Below, one piece after another: positions 8,500 through 17,266 of a stretch of DNA of 64,000 nucleotides. A program made the position numbers and the translations under genes. The stretch's first letter is position 1. Every line of letters begins with the position of its first letter. This DNA comes from Fimbriimonadia bacterium. GTDB taxonomy: Bacteria > Armatimonadota > Fimbriimonadia > Fimbriimonadales > JABRVX01. The notes beneath the pieces are model-generated. The model saw only the letters and a program-made list of their open reading frames with translations. It did not search any database and had not been told where the DNA came from. The stretch spans positions 62,001 through 126,000 of the forward strand of contig JABRVX010000012.1 in the NCBI GenBank assembly GCA_039961735.1, in the 5' to 3' direction.

Positions 8500-9096
8500 C
8501 TAGTCTATTGCGGCAAGGCCGGCTGGGAGTTGAATGGTCATGCCGGGTCGAAGGCCCAGTCGCTCGAATGTGCCGGCCTTGGCCTCCAATGCGTACTTGG
8601 CCGGCCCCTTGCTCGGAATCGGCGTCGGGTCGCGGGGCTGCATCCGCTCCGTGTTGAGCACCTCGCCCTTGGCGTTGAGAAACGCGATGTCCAGGGGGAT
8701 CAGAGTGTTTCGCATCCAGAAGCTAAGCGGCGCTTCCTCGAGGAACACGAAGAGCATGCCGTGGCTATCGGGAACTTCCGCTTCGGTGAGGTGCATCATG
8801 CCCTCTTCACGGGTGAGCGAGTTGGCAGCGATCCACACGGGCATCACGTGGCTGCCGATGCGCACTTCCGCTGTCGGAAGGTCAGCCAGCTGCGTCCGAC
8901 GGGCAGGGTTGTACGAAGAGGGTCCCTCTGCGGCATCAGAAGAGATGGACGCGTCTGACACGTCCCGCTGGTTCGACCGAACCGACTTCTCCGATTGGTC
9001 GGACGTATTCGGCCGAGCCCCTCCACATCCGGCAAGGAGGAGACAGAGAAGGAATAGTGCGACATCGCGCCGCGCCTGGAGGCAGACTTCGCTCAC
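8500..9096 (-). CDS. DUF192-family lipoprotein
   Basis: The N-terminal hydrophobic run ends in LLLAGCGG, a good lipobox. The C-terminal ~110 residues match DUF192 (YccU/ACR family): an EEGMMHL motif, then MLFVFLEEAPLSFWMRNT, then IPLDIAFLNAKGEV. DUF192 is a small beta-rich domain often found in exported proteins and sometimes beside carbohydrate or processing enzymes; its biochemical function is unresolved. The start is GTG 9096; no strong SD is seen, so a slightly different start is possible. The linker between lipobox and domain (about residues 30-75) is Ser/Asp-rich. Confidence 0.85.
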   Translation of the reverse strand: MSEVCLQARRDVALFLLCLLLAGCGGARPNTSDQSEKSVRSNQRDVSDASISSDAAEGPSSYNPARRTQLADLPTAEVRIGSHVMPVWIAANSLTREEGMMHLTEAEVPDSHGMLFVFLEEAPLSFWMRNTLIPLDIAFLNAKGEVLNTERMQPRDPTPIPSKGPAKYALEAKAGTFERLGLRPGMTIQLPAGLAAID

Positions 9097-9176
9097 GATG
9101 TCGGGATGATACCGCCGGAACTCAATGTTCTCATTTTCTCATTGCCGGCTCTGAGTAGCGTTTGGTAAGGACCTGG

Positions 9177-9249
9177 CGCCCCCGGATGGACTCGAACCAT
9201 CGGCCCACTGCTTAGAAGGCAGTTGCTCTATCCCCTGAGCTACGGGGGC
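9177..9249 (-). tRNA. tRNA-Arg (anticodon TCT)
   Basis: A full cloverleaf reads on the minus strand: acceptor GCCCCCG / CGGGGGC, D-arm GCTC...GAGC, anticodon stem ACTGC / GCAGT with loop CTTCTAA (anticodon TCT), and T-arm GATGG-TTCGAGT-CCATC. The discriminator is G. CCA is not encoded after it. Confidence 0.95.
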
Positions 9250-9441
9250 CTCGCCTGAATCGTACCCGGCTGCGCTGCACGATCCGATGGCTGAGCGGCA
9301 TGTCACGACTGGTCCGGAGTGGCCTGCCGGAAGGAACGTGGGGCAGACCGCCTCACATCCGACGGGAGGCTACCTACTGGCCAAATCCCAGACAAGAGAT
9401 TGGAGCCGAGACTCGCCCTTGGAAAGGGCGAAGAAGGTGGG

Positions 9442-10854
9442 CTAGAACTTGGAGCGGACGCGGTAAGAGACGCTGATCTCTCGGCCAGCCGGGATCTCCA
9501 CGACGAAGTGGATGGTGTGAGCGTCCACTTTGGTGAACTCGTGTGACTTGTCCAGCACTTCCCAATCGCCCCACGGGTGCTCAGCGATGGTGAGCGTCAC
9601 CGTCTCGTCCTTCTTGCGATTCCGCGCGTTGATCTCGAAGCTCTGCTCGATGATGTCGGTGGAGATGCGCCGGAAGTCCGTTCGAGTCCGTGTGCAAACC
9701 ACGTCGAATGCGTCACCGAGGTAGAGCTTGATCTTCTCGTCGCGCGGCGTGTGGTCAATCGTGTCTTCCCCGACGAACTGGAGCTGACCCTCCACGTCCT
9801 GCTTGTAGACTCGAACGCTGCCCTTGGGTAGTGGCATGCCGAGACGGTTCCTCTCGCTGTTCACGATTTCGACTACTACATTGACCTTCTGGTTGGGGTC
9901 GGTATCCACGCCATCGCCCGGCCTATAGTACTGGCCATAGGATCGCCAGTAGAACCCCTGCCCCTCGTAAACGAGCTTCTTGGTAGCCGGGACCTCCGTG
10001 GCGCTGAGAAGCGACACCTGTTTGATCTCCTTGTTCGCGATGGTAGTGGGGCGGCCGAGCGTGTATAAGTGATACTCGAAGAGCTGGCTCTCCGTGAATC
10101 CACCTAACCCGGCCCCCGCTGCCGGAGCAGCTCCACGCATCATCATCTGCTTGTCCATCACTGGTTGCGTCCGTCGAACGTCGCCAGCAACCAGCTTCAG
10201 CTTGGCATCCTTATACGTTACGCCCGTGCGGTTGGTAAGCGTAACCCATCCACCTAGGTCGAGCCGCTCGTCATTCGCATCCAGGGTCGCCACGTAGTCG
10301 GCAGTCCACGAGATGTCGTCGGCCATGTAGCTCAGTTCGACGCGCTGAGTACCACTCTTGGCCGACCTCACTTCCCAGAACAGGGTCGGCTTGGCGATAA
10401 GCCCCTCGGGCAACTCCATCACTTCCACTTCTCCAGCTGGGCTGAGTACGAATCGCCCGTCGGAGGTGCGAATGACGGTACCCTGCGAGGGCGGAGTCAG
10501 CAGCGTGCCCTCGAGCACTTCCTTCTTGCCGTCTGGGAGGTTGCGGTGGAGGCGCACCTTCTTGCCCACCGACTTCTCCAGGATGCTGTTGGGCCCCAGA
10601 AGGTCGAACCGGAAATTCTGCTCAAGCACTTCCACGCCTTGGGGGTCATCGAGCGACTTGAAGTGCACGGTGGAGGGGTCAATCGTCGCCGCCACGTCCT
10701 CGATGGCAAGCACGGCGACACCCTGCTTCAGGTCGACTCGTCGGATCTCTTTGACGAGGCCGAAGTCTTGGTTATACACGGTGATCTCTACACTATCTAT
10801 AAGTCCTGCACCGCCCTGTCCGGCGGCTGCGAGCATTGCGAAGAAACTAGTCAT
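9442..10854 (-). CDS. DUF4139 domain protein
   Basis: 470 aa from ATG 10854, which has GGAGG-type SD bases upstream. The N-terminus is weakly hydrophobic (MTSFFAMLAAAGQGGAG) and may be a signal peptide. The N-terminal ~100 residues (VEITVYNQDFGLVKEIRRVD) and the C-terminal half (RVELSYMADDISWTADYVAT, NVVVEIVNSERNRLGMPLPKG) are typical of DUF4139 ('mucoidy inhibitor A'-like) proteins. These are beta-rich and presumed cell-envelope associated. The start overlaps the 3' end of the endonuclease III gene by 8 bp, so the two are likely co-transcribed. The molecular function of DUF4139 is unknown. Confidence 0.85.
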   Translation of the reverse strand: MTSFFAMLAAAGQGGAGLIDSVEITVYNQDFGLVKEIRRVDLKQGVAVLAIEDVAATIDPSTVHFKSLDDPQGVEVLEQNFRFDLLGPNSILEKSVGKKVRLHRNLPDGKKEVLEGTLLTPPSQGTVIRTSDGRFVLSPAGEVEVMELPEGLIAKPTLFWEVRSAKSGTQRVELSYMADDISWTADYVATLDANDERLDLGGWVTLTNRTGVTYKDAKLKLVAGDVRRTQPVMDKQMMMRGAAPAAGAGLGGFTESQLFEYHLYTLGRPTTIANKEIKQVSLLSATEVPATKKLVYEGQGFYWRSYGQYYRPGDGVDTDPNQKVNVVVEIVNSERNRLGMPLPKGSVRVYKQDVEGQLQFVGEDTIDHTPRDEKIKLYLGDAFDVVCTRTRTDFRRISTDIIEQSFEINARNRKKDETVTLTIAEHPWGDWEVLDKSHEFTKVDAHTIHFVVEIPAGREISVSYRVRSKF

Positions 10855-11581
10855 GTGGTCCTCCCTTGGATGACTGCCCTTTGGACGCACGCGTTCGTCG
10901 AGATGTTACACCAGGAGGCCGATTTTCTCGCCCGAAGTCACACATCGAGCGAATCGGGCATGCGGCACACTCCGGGTCGCGGGCGCGACAAAGATTGCGG
11001 CCGTGTTGGATTAGCGTGGTGTGAAAGCGATACGCGAGGTCTTCGGGCACTGCGGCCTGCAGAACGTCGTGCGCCTTCGCCTCACCTATCTTCTTGTCGT
11101 AGAAACCGATCCGCCAGCCGACTCGGAAGACGTGTGTGTCCACTGGGATGACGGGTTGCCCCATCGTGAAGCAGAGCACGATGGCGGCGGTCTTCGGGCC
11201 GACGCCCGGCAGGCTCATCAGCCACTTGCGCGCCTCGGGCCAAGGCATGGTGCGCAGGTGGTCGAGAGAGAAACCGCCGGTCTCTTCGTAGATGCGTGCG
11301 AGGACTTGACGGATGCGCTCGCTCTTCTGGTTGTGCATGCCGGCTCTGCGGATGGTCTCTGCGACTTCCTCGACTGGCGCATCGAGCACCTGCTGCCACT
11401 CGGGGTAGCGTGCGCGAAGGCGAGTGAATGCAGGAAACGAGTTGACGTCGGCCGAGTGCTGCGACAGGATGCAGCAGATGAGCTCCTCCACCGGATCGAA
11501 GCGGGGGCGGTGAGCGGCGCGGCCATACAACACCTCCAGATGCTCTACGATCCTTCGGATATCCTTTCTGCGTCGGGTCAC
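10847..11581 (-). CDS. nth: Endonuclease III family DNA glycosylase
   Basis: 244 aa. The helix-hairpin-helix LPGVGPKTAAIVL carries the catalytic Lys, and the catalytic Asp lies in PVDTHVFRV. A C-X6-C-X2-C-X5-C iron-sulfur loop (CRARDPECAACPIRSMC) is followed by a basic tail. This is the signature of the Nth/MutY superfamily. The Lys+Asp pair points to a bifunctional base-excision glycosylase/AP lyase acting on oxidised pyrimidines. Some deep-branching members act on other lesions, so the exact substrate is inferred. The start is GTG 11581. Confidence 0.9.
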   Translation of the reverse strand: MTRRRKDIRRIVEHLEVLYGRAAHRPRFDPVEELICCILSQHSADVNSFPAFTRLRARYPEWQQVLDAPVEEVAETIRRAGMHNQKSERIRQVLARIYEETGGFSLDHLRTMPWPEARKWLMSLPGVGPKTAAIVLCFTMGQPVIPVDTHVFRVGWRIGFYDKKIGEAKAHDVLQAAVPEDLAYRFHTTLIQHGRNLCRARDPECAACPIRSMCDFGRENRPPGVTSRRTRASKGQSSKGGPHD

Positions 11582-11939
11582 TCTGGGTGAACTTCGGTGT
11601 GGGAACAGGCTTACCCTGCCGCGTGCTGCTTCGGGCTCGTGCTTCGACGGAGTTCATGCTTCGACAGGCTCAGCATGACGGGACAGAAGCGAGGGTCGGG
11701 TGTCGCTCTGATGCCTCCATCCGCCCTCGGATACAGGCCGATCTCTGGTGTGATCTGGCTCCGGGCCAAGGGGACGGGTGGGATAGATTTGGATCTCGCA
11801 ACTTATATGCTTCGACAGGCTCAGCATGACGGGACAGAAGCGAGGGTCGTGCTTCGGCAAGCTCAGTATGGCAGGTGGAGGGGTGAAGGTAGAATGGCGT
11901 CGCGGTTTCGGCCGTCTTTGCTTCGGCGCAGGAGGTCCC
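11582..11939. repeat. Intergenic cluster of CTTCGACAGGCTCAG-type repeats
   Basis: No gene is convincing in this 358-bp stretch. Two exact 43-bp copies of one element lie at 11656-11698 and 11807-11849 (ATGCTTCGACAGGCTCAGCA onward). Degenerate partial copies lie near 11630-11650 and 11849-11873 (TGCTTCGGCAAGCTCAGTAT). The element looks like a dispersed extragenic repeat family seen in many environmental genomes. The SD of sucC follows at 11930-11935. Confidence 0.8.
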
Positions 11940-13091
11940 ATGAAGCTTCACGAGTACCAAGCCAAGGATGTGCTATCTCGATTCGGCGTGCCCGTCCCGT
12001 CAGGACGCATGACCACCGACCCTGCGGAGGCAGGACGCATCGCAGCGGAGTTCGGCGGCAAAGCCGTTGTGAAGGCGCAAGTGCACATGGGTGGGCGCGG
12101 CAAGGCCGGCGGGATCAGGCTGACTCAGACCGCTGAAGAAGCCGAGGCGTTCACGCGCGAACTGATCGGGAAGCGCTTGGTCTCCGTGCAGAACCCTGCG
12201 GGCATGGTGGTCGAGAAGGTGCTCGTCGCCGAGCAGGTGGACATCGCGAAGGAGTATTACGTCGCTGTCACCCTGGACAGGGCTGCGCAGAAAGACGTGG
12301 TGATGATCTCGGCAATGGGCGGCATGGATATCGAGGAGGTGGCCCGCGAGCATCCCGAGGCCATCGTGAAGTTGCACGTGGACCCGGCATGGGGTGTGGA
12401 GGACTTCGAGATTCGAGATGCCATCGCGTGTGCCGGGATCGATGGACCGGCGCGGAGACAGATGCACAGCCTTCTGCGTGCGCTGCTGCGGGCCTACCTC
12501 GGGGTTGACGCTTCGTTGGTAGAGGTGAACCCTTGCGCGCTGCTGACGGACGGACGGCTGGTGGCGGCGGACGCGAAGGTGACGATTGACGACAACGCGC
12601 TGTTCCGCCGTGAGGAGTTCGCCGCATGGCGTGAAGAAAGCGAGGACGACCCCATCGAGGCCGAGGCGCACCGCAGAGGCATCGCCTATGTGCGGCTCGG
12701 AGGGAACGTCGGCGTGATCGGCAACGGTGCAGGCCTTGTGATGTGCACGTTGGACGAGGTGGCGCGAGCCGGCGGCAAGGCAGCAAACTTCCTGGACGTC
12801 GGCGGCGGAGCACAGGCCGACGTGGTTGCGAACTGCGTAGACCTAGTCTTGATGGACTCGAACGTCAAGGGGCTGCTCATCAACATCTTCGGAGGCATCA
12901 CGCGCTGCGACGAAGTGGCCAAGGGCATCCTCACTGCACTGGAGCGACTTCACATCGACGTGCCGGTGGTGTTGAGGCTGGAAGGCACCAGCGCCGAGGA
13001 GGGCCGGGCTTTGCTGCAGGGAACGCCGATCCACGGAGCGGAGACCATGCAGGAAGCGGCAGAACGTATCGTGGAGTTCGTATCGGCGTAG
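11940..13091 (+). CDS. sucC: Succinate-CoA ligase (ADP-forming) subunit beta
   Basis: 383 aa from ATG 11940 with AGGAGG at 11930-11935. It begins MKLHEYQAKDVLSRFGVPVP. The ATP-grasp core includes KAQVHMGGRGKAGGIRL, EVNPCALLTDG and the C-terminal flavodoxin-like domain motif LLINIFGGITRCDEVA. The enzyme forms succinyl-CoA or cleaves it with substrate-level phosphorylation in the TCA cycle. The alpha subunit gene (sucD), usually immediately downstream, is absent here; the next gene is a Clp1-like kinase. Confidence 0.95.
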   Translation: MKLHEYQAKDVLSRFGVPVPSGRMTTDPAEAGRIAAEFGGKAVVKAQVHMGGRGKAGGIRLTQTAEEAEAFTRELIGKRLVSVQNPAGMVVEKVLVAEQVDIAKEYYVAVTLDRAAQKDVVMISAMGGMDIEEVAREHPEAIVKLHVDPAWGVEDFEIRDAIACAGIDGPARRQMHSLLRALLRAYLGVDASLVEVNPCALLTDGRLVAADAKVTIDDNALFRREEFAAWREESEDDPIEAEAHRRGIAYVRLGGNVGVIGNGAGLVMCTLDEVARAGGKAANFLDVGGGAQADVVANCVDLVLMDSNVKGLLINIFGGITRCDEVAKGILTALERLHIDVPVVLRLEGTSAEEGRALLQGTPIHGAETMQEAAERIVEFVSA

Positions 13092-13154
13092 TCGTCCTGA
13101 TGTGCAGAGGCCCGGGGCAAGGACAGGCACGAGTGCAGGCGAAGCTCACACGAG

Positions 13155-14222
13155 ATGGACGTGGTTCTGCCGGATGCCTGGACGGCGGCGATAGAAACCC
13201 TGGCGAACAGCACCGGGCCGACGATGCTTCTTGGCGCACCGGACACCGGCAAGACCTCCCTGTGCCTCGCGCTGCTGCAACGTTGGACCGAGAGCGGTGA
13301 GACGGTGGCGCTGATGGACTGCGACCTCGGTCAGAGCGAGGTGGGTCCGCCCGGCAGCGTCGGTCTCGCCTATGCCACTAAAGGTGTCGCGAGCTTTCAA
13401 GACTTGGATGACGAGCAGATCGAGTTTGTCGGCGTAACGAGCCCGGACCGCAACCCCACACAGTTCCTGGTCTCCGCCGCCCTGCTGTGGTCCCGCCGAA
13501 GGAACTGCGACCGATCTGTAATTGATACGGACGGCCATGTGTTCGGCCCGGGCGCCCGAATGCAGAAACTGGAGTTGGCGCGATTGCTCAAGCCCAGCCA
13601 GATCCTTGCGCTGCAGCAGGCTGACGAGATGGAACCATTGGTCTGCTTGTTGGAGCGAACGACGGCAGCGGAGGTGGTTCGGCTAACACACTCCCCGAAT
13701 GCGGCCCGCCGCTCGCCGGTATTCCGCGCACGGAGGCGACAGGCGAAGTGGGCACGCTACTTCCGCGACGCCACGCAGCACATCGTCTCGTTGGACGATG
13801 TGTGCTTTGCTGGCTGCCGCCTCGGATCGGGAAGAGCATTGGATAAGGCGCTGGCCGATAGGCTGGGACGCGTTCTGCGAACCGAGGTGCTACATGCGGA
13901 AGCGCTACCGGGGGCGCTGTGGGTGGTGACGGAGTCGCCGCTTCCGGATGAGGCGGAACCGCGGGCACAAGAGCTGTTCGAGGTGAGTCGAGTGTTCTGC
14001 ACGCTCGCTCGCGACTACCGTGGGCTGTTGTGCGGTATTGCCGGGCCCGAGGGGCACACTCTGGCTATGGGGGTCCTCATGGGCGTGGACTTTGCGACAA
14101 GGCGGGCGCGGCTGTTGTCAACCATAAGAGCGACGCAGTCCATCGCTCGTGTGACCGTGGGCCTGCAGCGGATCGGCGACGACTACCGAGACCTCGGGAC
14201 GATCCGAGTGTCGCAGGTATAA
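13155..14222 (+). CDS. Clp1/Grc3-like polynucleotide 5'-hydroxyl kinase
   Basis: 355 aa. The P-loop is GAPDTGKTSLC (about residues 28-38), followed by the Walker-B-like VALMDCDLGQSEVGPPGSVGL. That DxDxGQ...GPPG pattern is diagnostic of the Clp1/Grc3/NOL9 family of RNA (or DNA) 5'-hydroxyl kinases, best known in eukaryotes and archaea. A C-terminal beta-rich region (EVSRVFCTLARDYRGLLCGI) likely corresponds to the family's C-terminal domain. It lies 7 bp upstream of lnt. No RtcB-type ligase or other RNA repair gene is adjacent, so the physiological substrate is unknown. Confidence 0.8.
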   Translation: MDVVLPDAWTAAIETLANSTGPTMLLGAPDTGKTSLCLALLQRWTESGETVALMDCDLGQSEVGPPGSVGLAYATKGVASFQDLDDEQIEFVGVTSPDRNPTQFLVSAALLWSRRRNCDRSVIDTDGHVFGPGARMQKLELARLLKPSQILALQQADEMEPLVCLLERTTAAEVVRLTHSPNAARRSPVFRARRRQAKWARYFRDATQHIVSLDDVCFAGCRLGSGRALDKALADRLGRVLRTEVLHAEALPGALWVVTESPLPDEAEPRAQELFEVSRVFCTLARDYRGLLCGIAGPEGHTLAMGVLMGVDFATRRARLLSTIRATQSIARVTVGLQRIGDDYRDLGTIRVSQV

Positions 14223-14229
14223 CCCGCCG

Positions 14230-15735
14230 ATGACCGTTGCCGAGCATGTGCCTCAGCCCGCTTGGGTCGGTCTGTTGCGGCGAGTGTGGAAGCCGGGTTG
14301 CTGGCTGCCCCTGCTCTCCGCTCTGCTCCTGTTTGCAGCCTATCCGCCGCTGGACCTGGGCTACCTCGCCTGGATTGCACTCGTGCCGCTGCTCTTCGCG
14401 CTTGCGGAAGGCGGCTTCTGGCGCGGGTTCCGGCGTGCGTTGTGGTTCGGCACACTGTTCTTTCTGGGCAACCTGATCTGGCTGCTGCAGTTCATCGCGA
14501 ACTGGATAGGTTCCATCCCGCTGGCGTTTCTCCCCTGGGTGCTTCTCTCCATCATCGAGGGGCTTTACATAGCGCTGTTCGGGGGAGCCGTGGCGCTCGC
14601 GTGCCGGCGGTATGGCTCGCTCGGCCTGATAATTGCGCCGCCTGCGTGGGGGTTCACGGAGTGGTTGCGGTCGAGCTGGCCGGCAGGCGGCTTCGGCTGG
14701 GCGCAATTGAGCTACACGCAGTGGAAGAGCCCGGTGCTGTTGGCTCCCGTGGCAGTGGGGGGCACGCATCTGCTGGCGTTCCTGATCGTGCTGACGGCGG
14801 TCGGTGTGGTCCTCGCGCTGGGCAAGCCGCAGCGCCAGGGCTTGGGGTTCGTGCTGCTCGTGGCCGTCGCTGTAGTACTCGGCACCAGCCAACTGCTGTT
14901 TCTACGAGCCCTGCCAGTCACTGACACGATACGCGTAGCAGCGGCGCAGCCGGCGTTCGATGTCATACATTCGTCGGAGTTCGAGTGGGGTGGCGAGTTC
15001 GAGCAGTGGAAGCAGGACCGGCTAGAGGCGGCCGGACTTGCCGGCGTGCAGGTAGTAGTGTTTCCAGAGAGCTATCAGTTCGCGCCGCCGAGGCCTGAGC
15101 GGCCCCCACCCACCGGCTACATTGCGAGCGGTCACCGCGTGGTGAACGGCAAGGTCTATCACACCGCTTACGGCGCGTCACCCGACGGCACAGTCACCAC
15201 CTACGATAAGTCACGGCTCGTCATCTTCGGCGAGTACGTGCCCTTCCGGGACCGGCTGCCTTTTCTGGACGCCTTCAGACTGCCGGGCGGCGATGTCACC
15301 GCTGCGCCTCCTGGACAACCACTTCGGGTGCGGGGCCTAGACGTGGTGATCGGAATCTGCTTCGAGAACCTCTTCCCAGAGGTGCTTCGGGCGCAAGTGA
15401 GGCAAGGCGCCGACCTAATCGCGGTGCTGTCGCTGGACGATTGGTACCCGCCCGCAGGCATCAACCAGCATGCAGCCGTTGCGGTGGTTCGCGCAGTGGA
15501 GTGCCGTCGCCCGTTGGTTCGGTCGGGCTCGACCGGGGTCACGATGATCGTGAGCGCGCGTGGCGTGGTCTTGGCGAGCCTGCCCATCGGCGTGCGGGAG
15601 ATGGTTATCGCGGATGTCCCTGTCGCGAGCCGAACCGACGTGCCTGGCCGGCTTCACGACTTGTTCCCCTGGCTGTGCCTGATAGGGGTGATAGCTGCGC
15701 TGGCGTGGCGCAAGCGGAAGCCGGCGAAGAACTAA
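14230..15735 (+). CDS. lnt: Apolipoprotein N-acyltransferase
   Basis: 501 aa. About six to seven N-terminal membrane segments are followed by a periplasmic nitrilase-like domain with the expected Glu-Lys-Cys triad: E280 in VVFPESYQF, K327 in TYDKSRLVIFGEYVPF, and C377 in VVIGICFENLFPE. A final TM helix and a basic tail end the protein. The enzyme transfers an acyl chain from phospholipid to the N-terminal Cys of lipoproteins at the inner membrane. This agrees with the lipoprotein genes in this window and with a diderm envelope. It starts 7 bp after the Clp1-like gene. Confidence 0.93.
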   Translation: MTVAEHVPQPAWVGLLRRVWKPGCWLPLLSALLLFAAYPPLDLGYLAWIALVPLLFALAEGGFWRGFRRALWFGTLFFLGNLIWLLQFIANWIGSIPLAFLPWVLLSIIEGLYIALFGGAVALACRRYGSLGLIIAPPAWGFTEWLRSSWPAGGFGWAQLSYTQWKSPVLLAPVAVGGTHLLAFLIVLTAVGVVLALGKPQRQGLGFVLLVAVAVVLGTSQLLFLRALPVTDTIRVAAAQPAFDVIHSSEFEWGGEFEQWKQDRLEAAGLAGVQVVVFPESYQFAPPRPERPPPTGYIASGHRVVNGKVYHTAYGASPDGTVTTYDKSRLVIFGEYVPFRDRLPFLDAFRLPGGDVTAAPPGQPLRVRGLDVVIGICFENLFPEVLRAQVRQGADLIAVLSLDDWYPPAGINQHAAVAVVRAVECRRPLVRSGSTGVTMIVSARGVVLASLPIGVREMVIADVPVASRTDVPGRLHDLFPWLCLIGVIAALAWRKRKPAKN

Positions 15736-17201
15736 GGCGCGACCTCGAAGCGCGTCTCGCCTGGGGAGATTGCTTTTCGGACCTCGCGGCTGCCGAGCCT
15801 AACCACGAGGGTGAAAGAGCAGTCGGACCTGACGGTGAGCTTTGCAGGCGATTTGCGATCCGTACGGGCGGTGCACTCGAGATCCACAGTGCCTTCGCCG
15901 ATCGGGAGGCGGCGTATGCCGTGCTTGACCGTTTGTCGCAAGTTCCAACGCACCTCACCGGCGGGGGCATCCACCTCGATCCCCAAAACCGACTCGATCA
16001 GCACCGCGACCGCGGAGCACACGGAGATGCCTAGTGCGTCCGGGCGAACTCCCTTGGCCGGTCGGAAGGCGTTCGAGGCGTACGCGCCCCAGAGTTGGCC
16101 GGTGCGGACGAAGGTCCTAGATATTCCTTCGAGGTGGTTCTCGGCGGCCAAGAGTGCGACTTCACTCAAGCCTTGCTCCTCGAGACCGCGGATGACTAAG
16201 TAGTTTGCTGTGGGCGACACAGCGCCGAGCCGAGCCGCATCGGCCTGGTACATCGGATCGTCGGCAGGTAGTGTGGAGAAGCTGTGAGGCTGGAGAAAGC
16301 CCTTGCGATCAGTAAGTCGTGCCGCTACCTTCTTCGCTCTGTCTGCGGATGCGATGCCCGCGAACAGAGCATATGCACCTTCGAGCGTGGCCCGCGGGAC
16401 CTGCCTGCCTTCTCGCTCGTAGCTGACATGACGCGAACCCGCATCCACATCGCAGTAGAACCCCTTGTCTTGCGACCAAAGCATCGCATTCACTACGCCC
16501 GCGAGCGCATCGGCTTGCTTGCAGAACCGCTGCTCCTCAGTGCGGTTGTCCAGCACCCGAGCCATCTGGGCGAGACACCGTGCGTTCAACGCCTGCAAGC
16601 ACGTCATCTCCATCGAACCGACCACTCCCTCGCGTGCAGGGCCGAGGCTCCCCTGTCCCGGGCTCAGGGCACCCGTTGGCGTTCGCAGGTTCGTGTCCAG
16701 CCACCAGAAGTGGCGGCTGAGGTATGGGAAGGCGAAGCGCAGGCGGGTACGGTCGGCGGCGACTAGGTAGTACTGCCACTCCGCCCACGCGAGAAGGGGT
16801 GGACACACCTCGGCGAGGTCTGTCGGCGACTTCGCGCTACGGCCGTCCGATTCGAGAATGCCTGCGCTCATGAAGCCGTCCGCATGTTGCTTGCGATAGA
16901 AGTTGTCGAGGGAGATGGCGGTGGGAAATGCCCGGTGGCCGTATCGCCCGCATGCGACCAGGAGCGCTGTCTCGATCTGCCGAACGCGGCCATCGGATGC
17001 CCCCACGTACCGCGAGACCAACCCGTTCGTCTCCGTGCCCTCGCGAATGCCCGACCGATACAGCTCCCATGCCTTCCAGTAGAGCTCTACCCACCGCTCG
17101 CGGCTTTCGATGAACGGCTCCGGCACCAGGCTGCGCCAGTCATCGGCCTGGGCGGGGGAAGCCGCGAGTAGGACGAGGGGCAGCAGAGCGAGAACTGACA
17201 T
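15732..17201 (-). CDS. Exported (alpha/alpha)6-barrel glycoside hydrolase-like protein
   Basis: 489 aa from ATG 17201 (GAGG upstream), with signal peptide MSVLALLPLVLLAASPAQA. The body has features of GH37/GH63/MGH1-like (alpha/alpha)6 barrels: repeated aromatic and acidic helices such as YLSRHFWWLDTNLR, SMEMTCLQALNARCLAQMA and MLWSQDKGFYCDVD, and then a C-terminal beta region. Trehalase or mannosylglycerate hydrolase relatives are possible; the substrate cannot be assigned. The longer frame to 17387 would bury the signal peptide and is rejected. The 3' end overlaps the lnt stop by 4 bp (convergent). Confidence 0.7.
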   Translation of the reverse strand: MSVLALLPLVLLAASPAQADDWRSLVPEPFIESRERWVELYWKAWELYRSGIREGTETNGLVSRYVGASDGRVRQIETALLVACGRYGHRAFPTAISLDNFYRKQHADGFMSAGILESDGRSAKSPTDLAEVCPPLLAWAEWQYYLVAADRTRLRFAFPYLSRHFWWLDTNLRTPTGALSPGQGSLGPAREGVVGSMEMTCLQALNARCLAQMARVLDNRTEEQRFCKQADALAGVVNAMLWSQDKGFYCDVDAGSRHVSYEREGRQVPRATLEGAYALFAGIASADRAKKVAARLTDRKGFLQPHSFSTLPADDPMYQADAARLGAVSPTANYLVIRGLEEQGLSEVALLAAENHLEGISRTFVRTGQLWGAYASNAFRPAKGVRPDALGISVCSAVAVLIESVLGIEVDAPAGEVRWNLRQTVKHGIRRLPIGEGTVDLECTARTDRKSPAKLTVRSDCSFTLVVRLGSREVRKAISPGETRFEVAP

Positions 17202-17266
17202 GAAGCAACCTCGAACCGCGAGTTGCCGTATGTTACCGGACGCTCGAGTGGCGTGAAGGTGTTCGA

